Shown here in pieces: positions 53,570-64,000 of a stretch of DNA of 64,000 bases. The translations under genes and the position numbers were made by a program. Every line of letters starts with the position of its first letter. The first letter of the stretch is position 1. The notes under the pieces are model-generated. The model was not told the origin of the DNA. It was given only the letters and a program-made list of their open reading frames with translations, and searched no databases. Source of the DNA: Branchiostoma belcheri (taxonomy: Eukaryota; Chordata; Leptocardii; Amphioxiformes; Branchiostomatidae); contig NW_017804242.1 of NCBI RefSeq assembly GCF_001625305.1, positions 6,723,453 through 6,787,452 on the forward strand, written 5' to 3'.

Positions 53570-53957
53570 TATAAGTGCCTGGCACCGAAACGGGCCGCCA
53601 TTGGTCCTCATAATTAGATTATCAACTTCACATTAATTATACAGGGCCGTTCTGCACACCTGTGTAAAAACAAGTTTGGTATCGTCCGTTGAAAATGGCG
53701 CTTTCGTACGACGGAAATACTCCGGGCTGATTTTTTTCAAACTTGCTGGGTACTTTTTAGACGTTTTCGTCGATAGAATGTCTTAGTAAGTGTGCAGCAG
53801 ACGTCTGGGAGTGTTCCCCGAGGATTTGTACCTTTCTGGTGATGTTTTGAAGGGAAAGAGCGGATTTCCTGACCTGACGAATTTTGGAGAAGACAAAAAT
53901 GGCGAGACAGTTGGGAAGAGTAGCGTGGTGTAGAGACGACTTCGCTCATTGTTGCAG
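53570..53957 (+). promoter_or_regulatory. promoter-like region and probable first exon
   Basis: Contains gggccgccattggtcc (YY1-like and inverted CCAAT) at about 53595 and two aaaATGGCG contexts (53696, 53899). The segment ends in a good donor, gttgcag|gtaaac at 53957/53958. From ATG 53899 a frame stays open to the donor (19 codons), but I find no convincing coding continuation. Best read as the start of the + strand transcript that includes the 55-56 kb exon-like units. Confidence 0.45.
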
Positions 53958-54597
53958 GTAAACCAGTACATTGTTCGGCTGACATTATTCCTTAGTAACT
54001 AGTACGAACATGTCAAGTTATATTCCGTAAGAAATGATCTATTTCTGTATTAGGGAGCGGCCGTTCCTAATTTTAGACAGGCTTAGAAAAGTCTATCGCG
54101 TTTTCAACAACATTTTCAATGTGGGGTGCGCTTGTAGAGTGATAAATGTATGTGCATGTCTTTTAGTCAGTTGTTAAGTGTTTTGAGGTTATATTTGTTG
54201 AAAGAAATTGTGTATCGACCAAACTTTTTTCTTTATCTCCACGTGGTTCAAAACACCTGTTGGAATGTGGCCGTGTACATAATTAGTCATTTTTCCCGCC
54301 AAAAATTTGCGTAAACAAGATGGGCGCCTCAAAGCTTCAGGGCGCCGAAATGAATACGATACAAAACGGTTGAAAACTAGTTATGTCGAGGTGACCATAC
54401 TTTCGTTCTTCGTTACCACTTGCAATATATTATGTATAATTTAAAAGCTTGTTCGTTTCCGTTTTTGAGCAATTCAGTAAATAGTAATGACCAAGTACAC
54501 GTATTTCTGGCAAAACACCACAGTTGACTATGCTAGAAGGTAGCAATTCCTGTTTTCAAAGCATTTTGCGCCGAGTGTTTTCGTATTCCACATAAAG
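53958..54597 (+). other. putative intron, no gene seen
   Basis: Follows the donor at 53958. A+T-rich, with no repeats recognised. Confidence 0.35.
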
Positions 54598-54870
54598 CAT
54601 ATTCCACTAACCTACAGTTGGTGTCACTGGAAGACAGAAGAAAAATGTCAAGACTATGCATGATGTACAAAATGACTAATAAAGAGGTGGACGTCCCAAT
54701 TACTAAGTACCTAATACCAGCCCAGAAGAGAACAAGAAATAGCCATGCCTTCAAGTACCAGTGTTATCAACCAAGGATCGACGTGTTCAAGAATTCATTA
54801 TTTCCTAGAACTATTGCAGAGTGGAATCGCAAGTACAGTAGGGGTATTGTCATTAGATAGCTTTAAACAA
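54598..54870 (+). mobile_element. non-LTR retrotransposon RT C-terminal fragment
   Basis: The frame 54618-54860 reads SLEDRRKMSRLCMMYKMTNK ... RTRNSHAFKYQC ... FKNSLFPRTIAEWN. It has the order SLExRRxxxRLxMxYK / RTRxS / FFPRTIxxWN typical of the last part of Jockey/CR1-type reverse transcriptases. It is only about 80 codons. Confidence 0.8.
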
Positions 54871-55114
54871 TGGCTAGAGTTAGATGTTCAAGGGTTAGGT
54901 GTAACAAGTCGATCGGTGTAATGTAGCCAGCTGCCGCCGCGCCGCGTGTCTGCAAAGCTGGTGTGTCACGCCGAAAGGTGGTTATTCCTGCTATACAAAT
55001 TATGTACAGTTTTCGTCGAGGTATGTGTTTGTTTTAAAGTAAAGATATTATATATAAATTTAAGGTGTGTGTGTGCATTGTTAGTTTTTAATTTGAGAGA
55101 AGTGTTCAACTTAT

Positions 55115-56130
55115 AATGTATGTATGGTTAGATGATGGCTGATGGAGTAGTGAGGACTTCTGTCTGAACCTGACAGGACAGATTGGACCAATGATTTGAA
55201 GACCGAAGAGGAATATCAGGTGAGAAAAATCTGAATTCTGCATTTTGCCTACAGTTAATTTGAGTTGAGCCAAGTGTGTAACTTCTAATGTCTGTATATA
55301 GTTAGGTGATGACTGATGCAGTAGTGAGTAGTCTGAACCTGACAAGACAGATTGGACCAGACTAGATGATTTGAAAACTCAAGAGGAATATCAGGTGAGA
55401 AAAATTCCAATTCTTCATTTTACCCACCATTTACTTGGTATTATTTGAAACAAGTGTGTATCGTTCAATGTCTGCATAGTTAGGTGGCTGCCGACTTACA
55501 TAGGAGTGAAGACAAGATTGGACCAGATGATTTAAAGACCGAAGAAGAATATCAGATGAGAAAATCCCAATTATGCATTTTACCTACAACTGTAGGGTCT
55601 TATTTGAGACAAGGGTGTAACTTCTAATGTCTGCAGTTAGGTGTCTGCTGACTGATGCAGTAGTGAAGACTCTTGTCTGAACCTGACAAGACAGATTGGA
55701 CCTGACCAGATGATTTGATGACCCAAGAGGAATATCAGGTGAGAAAAATTGCAATTCTGCATTTTAACTACCATTTACTTGGTATTATTCGAGACAAGTG
55801 TGTAACTTTTAATGTCTGTACACATTGTAGTTACATGTACTGTAGGTGGCAGCTGGCTGATGCAGTACTAGTAGTGGGGACTACTGCCTGTACCTGACAA
55901 GACAGACTGGACCAGACCAGATGATCTGAAGACCCAAGAGGAATATCAGGTAAGAAAAATCCCAATTCTGCATTTTACCTACAGCTATTTGATGTTATTT
56001 GAGACAAGTTTGTAACTTCTAATGTCCGTATAGTTAGGTGGCTGCTGACTGATGCAGTAGTGGTGAATTCTTCGTAAACCTGACAAGAGAAGATAGGACC
56101 AGACCAGGTGATTTGAAGACTGAACACTTT
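55115..56130 (+). repeat. tandem array of exon-like units with splice donors
   Basis: About six units of 155-210 bp. Each has a tag|gtggctgctgactgatgcag-like acceptor side, a body with acctgacaagacagattgga, and an end aagaggaatatcag|gtgaga. Donors are intact near 55219, 55394, 55739 and 55949 (gtaaga) and broken near 55553 (cagatgaga). Stops occur in all frames of most units, so these would be non-coding exons. Confidence 0.75.
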
Positions 56131-56540
56131 GAAAAGCCTATCTTTTTGTGCATCGATTAAAGCAACTTGCTTGACAACTTACATGACTTATTCCTTGCCT
56201 CATATGTTATTATTAATAACAACTCTGAGGTGTAACATGCTACAAGTACAGTGCATTTTGTAACACTTTTAAAAGCAGTTTTCTAGAGCCCAACTCGTTC
56301 AAAATCCATTCATTGGGATAGTTGACTTGCATGATGCTATCATTAGTTTGGTTATTCAGTGTTGCCTGGGGATGTTTTTTCCATAACACATCCTTTTATA
56401 CTATTTTCAGGTGTGTGCTGAGGCTGTCCAGTCTGGGAGAAACCTGCGATGACAGCTCAACAAACTATTTGACTTGAAGATGCAGAAGGAAATGAAGACA
56501 GCAAAGCAGTAAGAGAAGACAGTGGGCACAGTGTATTTGT
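55115..56540 (+). ncRNA. putative multi-exon non-coding transcript
   Basis: Exon-like tandem units are followed by a further exon-like segment 56412-56540, with acceptor tatactattttcag and an end gtgtattt|gtgagt. No long frame survives across them. Together with the promoter-like segment at 53.6-53.96 kb, this suggests a spliced lncRNA or the 5' leader of a gene further right. Evidence is splice-site pattern only. Confidence 0.4.
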
Positions 56541-56837
56541 GAGTATAGTTTATTTGTTCAGCAACACACCCAGGCTAATAAATTTCTATCTTTTCCTATC
56601 CAGTCACTAAAGCTTTCACTGCTTTTAATTGCAAACTATTTCACACATTTCTAGACTCCTTTTCACGTCTTCAAACAATTAGTCTGACAAAAGAGGTTAC
56701 ATTGTATAATGTCTCCAGTATAACCTCCTTGATTGACGTTGTGTTTTTCAATTCACTATTTTTCAAGTCACAAAGGTAACTAATTATTTGATTCCCACAT
56801 CGTCATCACTTTTTAAAAGCCTTTCTTGTCGCCGTAG

Positions 56838-56938
56838 TCCCCCCGAAGCAGCTCTGTACGAACTGTCTTATATCTACCTCGGAGCGGTGGCCACGCTCAG
56901 CTGTGTCATCGTGGGACTCTTAGTGAGCTTCGTAACTG
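56838..56938 (+). CDS. orphan duplicate of SLC5A8 exon 12 (last TM helix)
   Basis: A 101-bp exon with the same acceptor and donor (actg|gtacgt) and the same phases as 37918-38018. It encodes the identical peptide [35 protein letters not shown]. It differs at six bases, all silent third positions. It lies 6 kb downstream of the SLC5A8 stop codon, with no SLC5 exons between, so it is either an alternative exon joined to terminal exons right of the window, part of a fragmentary paralogue, or non-functional. Confidence 0.75.
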
Positions 56939-57252
56939 GTACGTGAACAAGGTTACATCTTATACCTTAGGTGATTTGTTTTTTCCATTGGGCCCTTGAT
57001 TTTTGGTTTGTAGCTTACACAGAGATGTACTTTGTGAAATACAAATTATGCAAAACAAGATCTAATTTGCATAATTAATGAGGAAAAATTTAGCAGTCAG
57101 ATTTAGCAGTCAAATTTAGCATAATTTAATCAGCTACATTCCATGATAGGGCTATTTAATTAAAATAAGCTTGTGACATATTATGTACTCGATACTCTTG
57201 ATACTCACTAGATACAAGCAATGACAACACTCCCAATGGTACAAAAAATCTC

Positions 57253-57258
57253 TTTATT
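57253..57258 (-). terminator. polyadenylation signal of TPR gene copy 2
   Basis: AATAAA on the - strand in the same context as 38644-38649, about 220 bases after the stop codon. Confidence 0.7.
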
Positions 57259-57477
57259 GGCTTAGTCTTGGCCATTGCAGAAACTATGCTATTCTTAAAC
57301 TCTTACTAATAAACATTATTTTGGAGGGTTATTATTCCCTCTTTCACTGGGCAATTTACACCGTGAACTGGACGAACAACTTTGCTGTTAACATATATAT
57401 ACAGTGCATATGCAAGCACAGCACCATTTTAACCAATTCGGAGGTATAGCGTAGCAGTAAGATTTGCCCGCGTGTTG

Positions 57478-60140
57478 CTACAGCTTATCAATCTTCTTTC
57501 TAATGTCATCCTGTTGCAGTTTGTCACCTGTCTCAATGGCGATGGCCATAGCTGATTGGTACTGGGATTTGGCCAGGTCCTTCTTTCCCAGTTTCTTGTA
57601 AGATTTTGCTATGTTCTTATGTGCTGTTGTCTGTGATTTCTTGTCTCTATCCTCTTGTCTCATCTTGAGGTGGTTTTGATACATGGTCAGGGCTTTGTCA
57701 TACTCTTTGAGCTCAAAATGGGCCCTCCCGAGTCTATCGTAAGCTATCCCTTCTTCATGCCTGTCCTTCAACTGCCTGGCTAGTGCAAGGTGCTGTTCGT
57801 AATACTGGATGGCTGTACGTGGGGAGTGGAACTGTTCTCTGAGCATCTCACCTATCTGGAAAATAGCCTTTATCTGTTTACGCTGCTCCTCTGCATTTTG
57901 TGATGCTACATGGCTTTCTAGATACGGTATCATTGATACACGGTCTACATTTGAATGAGTTTTTCCTTGTGCACCCTTGTCTCCATTTTCTTCTTCTCGT
58001 ATCTTCGAGGCTTTCTGTAATAACCTCAAACCTGCCTCATGCTCCCCCATTTCGAAACGAGCCATTCCCAATCTCTCGCAAGCCACTCCCTCCTGATGCC
58101 TGTTCTTCAACTGCCTGGCTAGTACAAGAGCCTCATCGTAGTACTGGATGGCTGTAAGTGGGGAGTGGAGTATATTTTTGTGAATATCAGCCATAACGAA
58201 GTAAACCTTCATCTGTCCATGTTGATCTCCTGTCTGCTGTGTCATCTGTAAGGCCGTGTTAAGATGGGATGCTGCAAGGTCCAGATTACCCTGTAAACTG
58301 TATACAGTACCCATTTTCTTGTGTGCTTCTATCTGCTGTTTCTTCTCACCGCCCTCTTGCTTAATCTTTAGGGACTTTTGACAACACTCTAGGGATGCCT
58401 CATATTCCCCCACCTCACAATGTACCATTCCAAGTCTGTCATAAGCCTTCCCCTCTTCATGTCTGTCCTTCAACTGCCTGGCTAGTGCAAGAGCCTGTTC
58501 ATAATACTGGATGGCTGTACGTGGGGAGTGGAGTTGTTCACTGTGCATCTCACCAATTTTGAAGTAAACCATTATCTGCCAATGTTGATCCCCTGTCTGT
58601 TGTGCCAGCTGTAAGGCTGTGTTGAAGTGGGATGTTGCCAGGTCCAGTTTACTCAGTCGCCTGTATACATTACCCAAATCTATGTGGTTTGCTATCTGTT
58701 GTTCTTTGTTGCCATCCTCTTCGACAATTTGCAGGTGCTTTTGACCCCACTCCAGAGCTGCCCCATACTCACCCATCTCATAATGGACCTGTCCAAGTCT
58801 GTTGCAGGCCATTCCCTCCTGATGCCTGTCCTTCAACTGCCTGGCTAGTGCAAGAGCCTGTTTATAATGCTGGATGGCTGTACGTGGGGAGTGGAGTTGT
58901 TCCCTGTGCATCTCACCCATCTTACAGTAAACCCCCATCAGTCCATGTTGATCTCCTGTCTGCTGTGCCAGTTGTAGGGCTGTGTTGAAGTGGGATGTTG
59001 CTAGGTCCAGTTTACTCATTCGCCTGTATACATTACCCACATTAATGTGTGCTGTTATCTCAAACAGTCCTTCCTCTTGGCTAATCTGCAGATACCTTTG
59101 GAACCACTCTAGAGCTGACTCGTACTCCTCGATCTCACAATGTACCAGTCCAAGTCTGTGGCAAGCCACTCCCTCTCCATGCCTGTCCTTCAACTGCCTG
59201 GCTAGTACAAGAGCCTGTTTATAATGCTGGATGGCTGTACGTGGGGAGTGGAGTTGTTCCCTGTGCATCTCACCCATCCCGAGGCAAACAATAATCTGTA
59301 CATCTAGATCTCCTGTCTGCTGTGCCAGCTGTAAGGCAGTGTTGAAGTGGGATGTTGCCTGGTCCGGTTTTCCCAGTACTCTGTATGCATTACCCACATC
59401 TGTGTGTGTTATCATCTGTACTCTCTTATTTCCACCATCTTGGCTCATCATCTCAAGGCTCTTCTGATGCCACTCCAAAGCTGCGTCATAATTCTTCATG
59501 TCCGAGCAAGCGTGTCCTAGTTTGTGGTAAGCCACCCCCTCCATTTTCTTCTTCCTCGAGTCCCTGGCTAGTGCCAACACCTCTGTGTAGTACCTGTGTG
59601 CGACCTCTGGTTCCTCTAGCTGTTCCCTGTGCAAATCACCCAGCATGCAGTAAATTTCCATCTGTTCAGTCTTGTTTCCTGTCTCCACGGCAACAGACAA
59701 GGCTGATTCATAGTTAGTTTTTGCATCTGACACTTGACCTGATAGTGCCAATGATGAGGCCAGGTTTTTGTAAGCGATGCAAACATCAGTTTCATTTCCT
59801 GCATCTACTCTATAGATAGCCAGAGCCTTTTCATGGTTTGTAAAGGCTTCAGCTTGGAGACCTAGCATATCACAGGTTACGCCTAGTCTGCTGTAGGCCT
59901 TGGCTTGTTTTGCGTCTTCTGACAGTGCCATAGAACACTCTAACATGTTCTGATAATACTGCAGAGCTGACTGTGGGTTGCGTAGTTTAGTCATGTAAAG
60001 ATCTCCTATCTGACAGTACAGGTAAAACTGTTCTCCCTTGTCTCTCAGTACTGCAGGTTTGTTTAGTTCAGCAAGGAGAGTCTCCAGTGTGCCCTGGACG
60101 TCACCCTCGCCTACGTGTCCGAGAAAGATCCTTTTAGTGC
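57478..60140 (-). CDS. TPR exon, copy 2
   Basis: 2663 bp, 886 codons plus stop, 124 codons more than copy 1. The hallmark HSP-R/L-TAIQ-Y segment occurs five times versus four, so the difference is essentially one three-TPR unit (hairpins ending [34 protein letters not shown] and [19 protein letters not shown]). Substitutions are mostly conservative. Confidence 0.88.
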
Positions 60141-62465
60141 CTTTAGTCAATTTCATGGAAGCAATAAATTTCCTGGATGTTTTCATCTTTAGATATAGAG
60201 CAAATAGCATGCAAATACGAAAGGTTGACTTTCCAACAGACAAATAATAGAAACGACATCGAAAATGTGCAAAAGACGACTTACAGCTGCCCTATTACAT
60301 TTTGCATGTGCAATCCTTTTGTGCCACGATATCAGAGAGAGACAAACTAACCCTAACGTCTGTCCATTCTAGAATCTTCTTTGGAACAAGATGCTAAAGA
60401 CGAAATGATTGCAAATCTGTGATATTGTAACAAAATTGATTAGTCTCACGAGACTAGGTCGAGACTCGTGCGGATCGTCTGGCCTCCCCCGCCTCCTTGT
60501 GTAGTAGGGGTAGGTAGGACTAAGTGGGCAGCTCAGGGCTGAAGTTTGGAGGCCAGAAGATCCGCACAAGTCTCGACCTAGTCTTGTGTTCTCGCGAGAC
60601 TAGGTCACTCCGTCATCAAGATGTACAGTGGACATCGAAAATTTGGAGGTGCGTGTTTCTACCCTTTAAAAACAGTCACTGATTGAGGAATATTCTACAA
60701 AATGAGCATGCTAGTATTAAATCCTCCTACCTGTGGGTGAGTCGGGTCTGCTGAGTCCTGATCCTGGAGTGCCTGTCACATAGCCAGATGAGTCAGAGCT
60801 TATGGAGGAAGTCCTCTTTCTCCGAGGTCCCATCAGTCGTTCCAGTTCCTTGATGTCCAGTGAGACCAGTTCTGACATCACCTGTGGAACCTCCGTGTCA
60901 CCAATGGTCTGATCTTCTGTGGATTTATAATATTTTCTATGAGCACTGTAAAATCTATGGATTTAAATTGAATTTCACATTTTGACACTTCGAAGCAGCG
61001 AAACATTCAGATTTACAATTTTGTTTTACCATTTGTTTGTAGTTAGCAAACTTTCATAGCATGAAAGTTCATCTATGTTCCCTCTCTGTGTTGGTGCAAG
61101 TCAGAGACGGGGGCGACACAAGTTATCTGACACGTATGACCCGCTACTACGGTCACGTATCTCTGACGTCACGTTCCAAGAGTAGAATTTTGGATAAGTC
61201 CCAATTCATTGTAGTGTTGGCAGTTAAAGTCTTTATTTCATAATTTTATCTATCATAATGATTATTAATATGACAAAGTTAATCCTCAAATCTCTTTTAC
61301 CTGTTGTTTCCTGAGCTGGTATAACTGACGCCCCAGCAGGTTTGAGGACAGAGTTGATCTCCCCGACCTCCGTGTCTTCTGGTGTTTCCTCGGGTGTGCT
61401 GGCTGTTTGGACAGAATGATGATTCATTAGATGATTTGGTTTCGTTTATTGAAGTTGTAACAGCGCAATACACGTGTGAGACAGGCAGCTGTTGCTGGTG
61501 TTGTGTCCCACACATAGAAACAAATACAGGACAGACAATACTCACTTTCACGTGAGTTAAGTGAGGAAAGTCGTGTAAATTGCCTTTCCCAAGGGCACAA
61601 GATCGGTGGCATGTCAGGACTCGAACCCGGGACCTCTTGGTTCCGAGTCGAGCACTCTGCTGTTGCGGCACACGACCCCACTTTCAATGAGATATCCCAG
61701 ATTAGCCGGTAGAAGGCCCAATCATTGATACATCGTAATAAGGTAGCGATTTATACTTTATTGTTACGTTGATGAAGGTTAGATATCCAGGTAAACAGTA
61801 CTCATACTAACAGAACACGATGAAGCATATTTGAGCAACTAGAAAAACCGGTTGAACATGACAAAAGGTCCATAATTAAGGTCATTGATATGTAAGGTAC
61901 ATAGGGTACCCCGCCTTGCCACAACCTAAAGGACCGTGTGACTAGCAGTTCCAATGGTATTGTCTAACCATAGGAACTACCCTATGTACCTTACATATCA
62001 ATGACCTTATGGACCTTTGTCATGTTCAACCGGTTTTTCTAGTTGTTCAAATACTAGTATGCTTCATCGTGTTCTGTTAGTTCATTAGTGACGCTGAAGA
62101 AGAGTGGTGGAGTCACTCGAAACGTCCGGATATTATCTCCGTAATTTATCCAGTAGTAGAGTTTGAAGTTCCTATGAGGATGCTTTATTGTGTTTATGTT
62201 TTCATCATGATCCACTATTATATTACAGGTAATCATTAGACATTGTGAATGGTTGGTCATATGTTACCTGCTATTCGAAGCTTGTCTAGTTTGTTGAGAA
62301 GATCATCGTCTCCATCGTCCCTCTGTGTAGGTAGTGGCACTTTGTGGAGGTGTTGCTCAGGCACTTTCTTCTGATCCAGATGGAGAACGTCCAACACGCT
62401 GCTAGTGGTGTGGACGTGTGGCTGATAGAGGGGGTACTCCAGGGGTAGTCTTGGCATGAGCGGAC
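57478..62465 (-). CDS. 5'-truncated TPR gene, duplicate of exons 5-8
   Basis: Exons 62465-62268, 61402-61301, 60916-60731 and 60140-57478 (stop) keep intact phase-1 junctions, with no frameshift or premature stop. From the first in-frame ATG (62457-62455, [12 protein letters not shown]) the product would be 1046 residues: linker plus TPR array (about 21 TPRs). Exons equivalent to 1-4 are absent because the duplication ended 250 bp upstream. An open frame of this length argues for selection or recency. It may be expressed from a new promoter as a TPR-only variant, be spliced to exons right of the window, or be a young pseudogene. An alternative start is the Met run just upstream of the TPR exon (up to 60243). 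Confidence 0.72.
60425..60615. repeat. foldback, copy 2 of 41640-41917
   Basis: ctcacgagactaggtcgaga ... tctcgacctagtcttgtgtt with a different loop (includes gggtaggtaggactaagtgg). Evidence that the loop was replaced after duplication. Confidence 0.75.
61438..61679 (-). mobile_element. tRNA-derived SINE, - strand (duplicated copy)
   Basis: Orthologous to the SINE at 42636-42884. B-box gggttcgagtcctgacatgc on the - strand. Confidence 0.85.
61805..62085. mobile_element. foldback insertion specific to copy 2
   Basis: The left arm (cagaacacgatgaagcatat ... aaaccggttgaacatgacaa ... catagggta) and the right arm (taccctatgtaccttacata ... ttgtcatgttcaaccggttt ... cttcatcgtgttctg) are near-perfect complements of about 110 bp. 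It is missing at the matching place in copy 1 (about 42950-43020), so it inserted after duplication. Confidence 0.88.
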
Positions 62466-62721
62466 CTTTGAACAGCAAGTGTTCGGAGCGTGTTCAGAAA
62501 TTGTCACAGATAATAGTCACATAAAGGTAAAACCCCCATCAATCTTTCGCCATTTTGTCTGTTTGATGGTTCAGTATGTCAGTAATGAAAGCCGGCGACA
62601 CCCCTATCTTAGATTTAGTACAGTTACTAAAGGTATCATCCTGAAATCGAAATATCACGTACGCATTTCAATGGACCTTCAAAAATCTAAGTGGGGTCGT
62701 GTGGCGTAACGGTAAAGTGTT

Positions 62722-62950
62722 TATGGCATCATTTTTGTGTCAAAAATCTTTTCAAAAAAAGGTACCTTAAATTGAGGTAAATAGGTCTGCTATGCTGCCT
62801 TCAAAAGGGTCGTTTTGAATGCACGACAGGGGCCTTACGTAGGGGCCTTTATCATACCTTGCAAATTCCGTGTCAAAAAATCGTTTTAAAAAAAGGTACC
62901 TTGAATAGAAACAACTAGCATGTCACACATGGAAGTCCGTGTCCGTGTGC
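62722..62950. other. sequence beyond the duplication breakpoint, no gene
   Basis: Contains two copies of an ~120-bp unit with gtgtcaaaaa-tc-tttt-aaaaaaaggtacctt (62740 and 62872). Unrelated to the sequence right of 43521. Confidence 0.6.
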
Positions 62951-63478
62951 CCCCTATCAACCAAAGCAAGCCACCCCTAACGTAAGCCTGCCCCCCCTAT
63001 TTCAAACATGGTTATGTACCACTTGAAAGCAAAGCATACTACCCCTAAAGTACCACTTGAAAGCAAAGCATACTACCCCTAACGTACCACTTGAAAGCAA
63101 AGCATACTATAAGCATACCACCCCTAACGTAACATAGTTATGTACCAAAGCAAGACACCCCTAACGTAAGATGGTTATGTCCCACTTGAAACCAAAGCAA
63201 GACACCCCTAACGTAAGCCTGTCCCCCCCATTCCAAACATGGTTATGTCCCACTTGAAACCAAAGCAAGACACCCCTAATGTAAACCTGTGCCCCCCATT
63301 TCCAACATGGTTATGTCCCACTTGAAACCAAAGCAAGACACCCCTAACGTAAGCCTGTGCCCCCCATTCCAACATGGTTATGTCCCACTTGAAACCAAAG
63401 CAAGACACCCCTAACGTAAGCCTGCCCCCCCCATCCCAAACATGGTTATGTACCACTTGAAATCAAAGCAAGACACTG
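62950..63478. repeat. ~66-bp minisatellite
   Basis: About seven imperfect copies of a unit containing cacttgaaaccaaagcaaga, cacccctaacgtaagcctg and catggttatgt. The early copies are shortened. The repetitive 82-residue frame on the - strand is a by-product. Confidence 0.9.
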
Positions 63479-63525
63479 GTCACTAATCGTTCCGTTTCGC
63501 CCTCCCCACATGGCGCCGATTGAGA

Positions 63526-64000
63526 CATTAGGCCAAAGCAAGTAATCTTCATGGATGACATGAGAGCGTGCACTGATTTTCGCCTGATTTTGGAAAGAAA
63601 AACTAGACATTTTGATAAACACATGAACTTTCAAGATAAGAAATTTTGTTGCATTCTGACATTGGTCAACAAGTCTAAAATGGGCAAAGATGTCTGTTTT
63701 CATGCCGGAACGTGTATGGCAGATATACTGTATATATAAAGGGATGGGAAATGACAAGGCTCTGATGTAAATGTTGTTTTTTGTTACTGTGTCTGTGATG
63801 CATTCCATATGTGGTGTTCTCACTGAATCAAATATATTAGTACAATGATTGAAAAGTTGTATTTTTTTACAGTCTTTTTAGTGAGAAGTGAATGTTGTAA
63901 CAGTTAGTTGGCAGTAAAACTTCTTGTTTAGAAGAATGAAATAGAAAAATGTATGAATATTGTTTTTTGCGGCCCACCTTTTTTTCGTCCTATCGCATTA
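63526..64000 (+). mobile_element. MITE related to 15.6/19.5-kb elements, cut by window end
   Basis: Starts attaggccaaagcaagtaat-cttcatggatgacatg and carries gattttcgcctgattttgga, gatgtctgttttcatgccgg and cactgaatcaaa as in 19543-19964. The right terminus lies beyond 64000. Confidence 0.82.

Larger units (their letters stand above)
56760..62721. repeat. segmental duplication, copy 2
   Basis: Second copy of 37840-43521 in the same orientation. It contains the orphan SLC5A8 exon 12, the TPR exon with one more three-TPR unit, three linker exons, the foldback and the SINE. It lacks the TRADD-N-like and glycosyltransferase exons. A private foldback insertion is at 61.8-62.08 kb. Confidence 0.93.

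Overview
The window is animal DNA, very probably from a lancelet (Branchiostoma). It has intron-rich deuterostome genes with GT-AG introns, a very high density of foldback MITEs, tRNA-derived SINEs and non-LTR retrotransposon scraps, long CA microsatellites and assembly gaps. Species is inferred from these traits and from the protein families. No similarity search was run.

Layout. (1) 1-11153, + strand: the 3' end of WDR47 (nemitin), six exons encoding the C-terminal WD40 domain; the 5' part lies left of the window. (2) 11154-27465: about 16 kb with no convincing coding gene. It is filled with foldback elements, a SINE, a transposon-like structure with subterminal repeat arrays, and two copies of a promoter-like cassette. 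(3) 27478-50771, + strand: a complete 14-exon SLC5A8/SLC5A12-type sodium-coupled monocarboxylate transporter (614 aa), ending in a PDZ-ligand-like Thr-Arg-Leu. (4) Nested inside its 11.6-kb intron 12, on the - strand (47107 down to 38863): an eight-exon gene that I assemble into a 1535-residue protein with an N-terminal GT-B/GT4 glycosyltransferase domain, a basic linker, a TRADD-N-like domain and a long TPR array. (5) 53.6-56.6 kb: a promoter-like region, then a tandem array of exon-like units carrying splice donors, probably a non-coding transcript or 5' leader. (6) 56.76-62.72 kb: a second copy of 37.84-43.52 kb. It carries an orphan copy of SLC5A8 exon 12 and a 5'-truncated copy of the TPR gene (linker plus TPR array, one extra three-TPR unit). 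(7) 62.72-64.0 kb: tandem repeats and a MITE cut by the window end.

The main novelty candidate is the GT4 / TRADD-N-like / TPR gene and its duplicated, truncated neighbour. TRADD-N-like modules and TPR superstructures are typical of metazoan immune and cell-death signalling proteins. An intact glycosyltransferase fused to them suggests an enzymatic sensor or effector, but this is inference. A second theme is local tandem duplication that copies splice sites: 3' splice acceptors with the first bases of their exon are repeated upstream of the real acceptor in both WDR47 and SLC5A8, and exon-like units with donors are repeated near 55 kb.

Exon boundaries were set by hand from splice consensus, reading-frame continuity and family knowledge. 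UTRs and transcription starts are largely unresolved.
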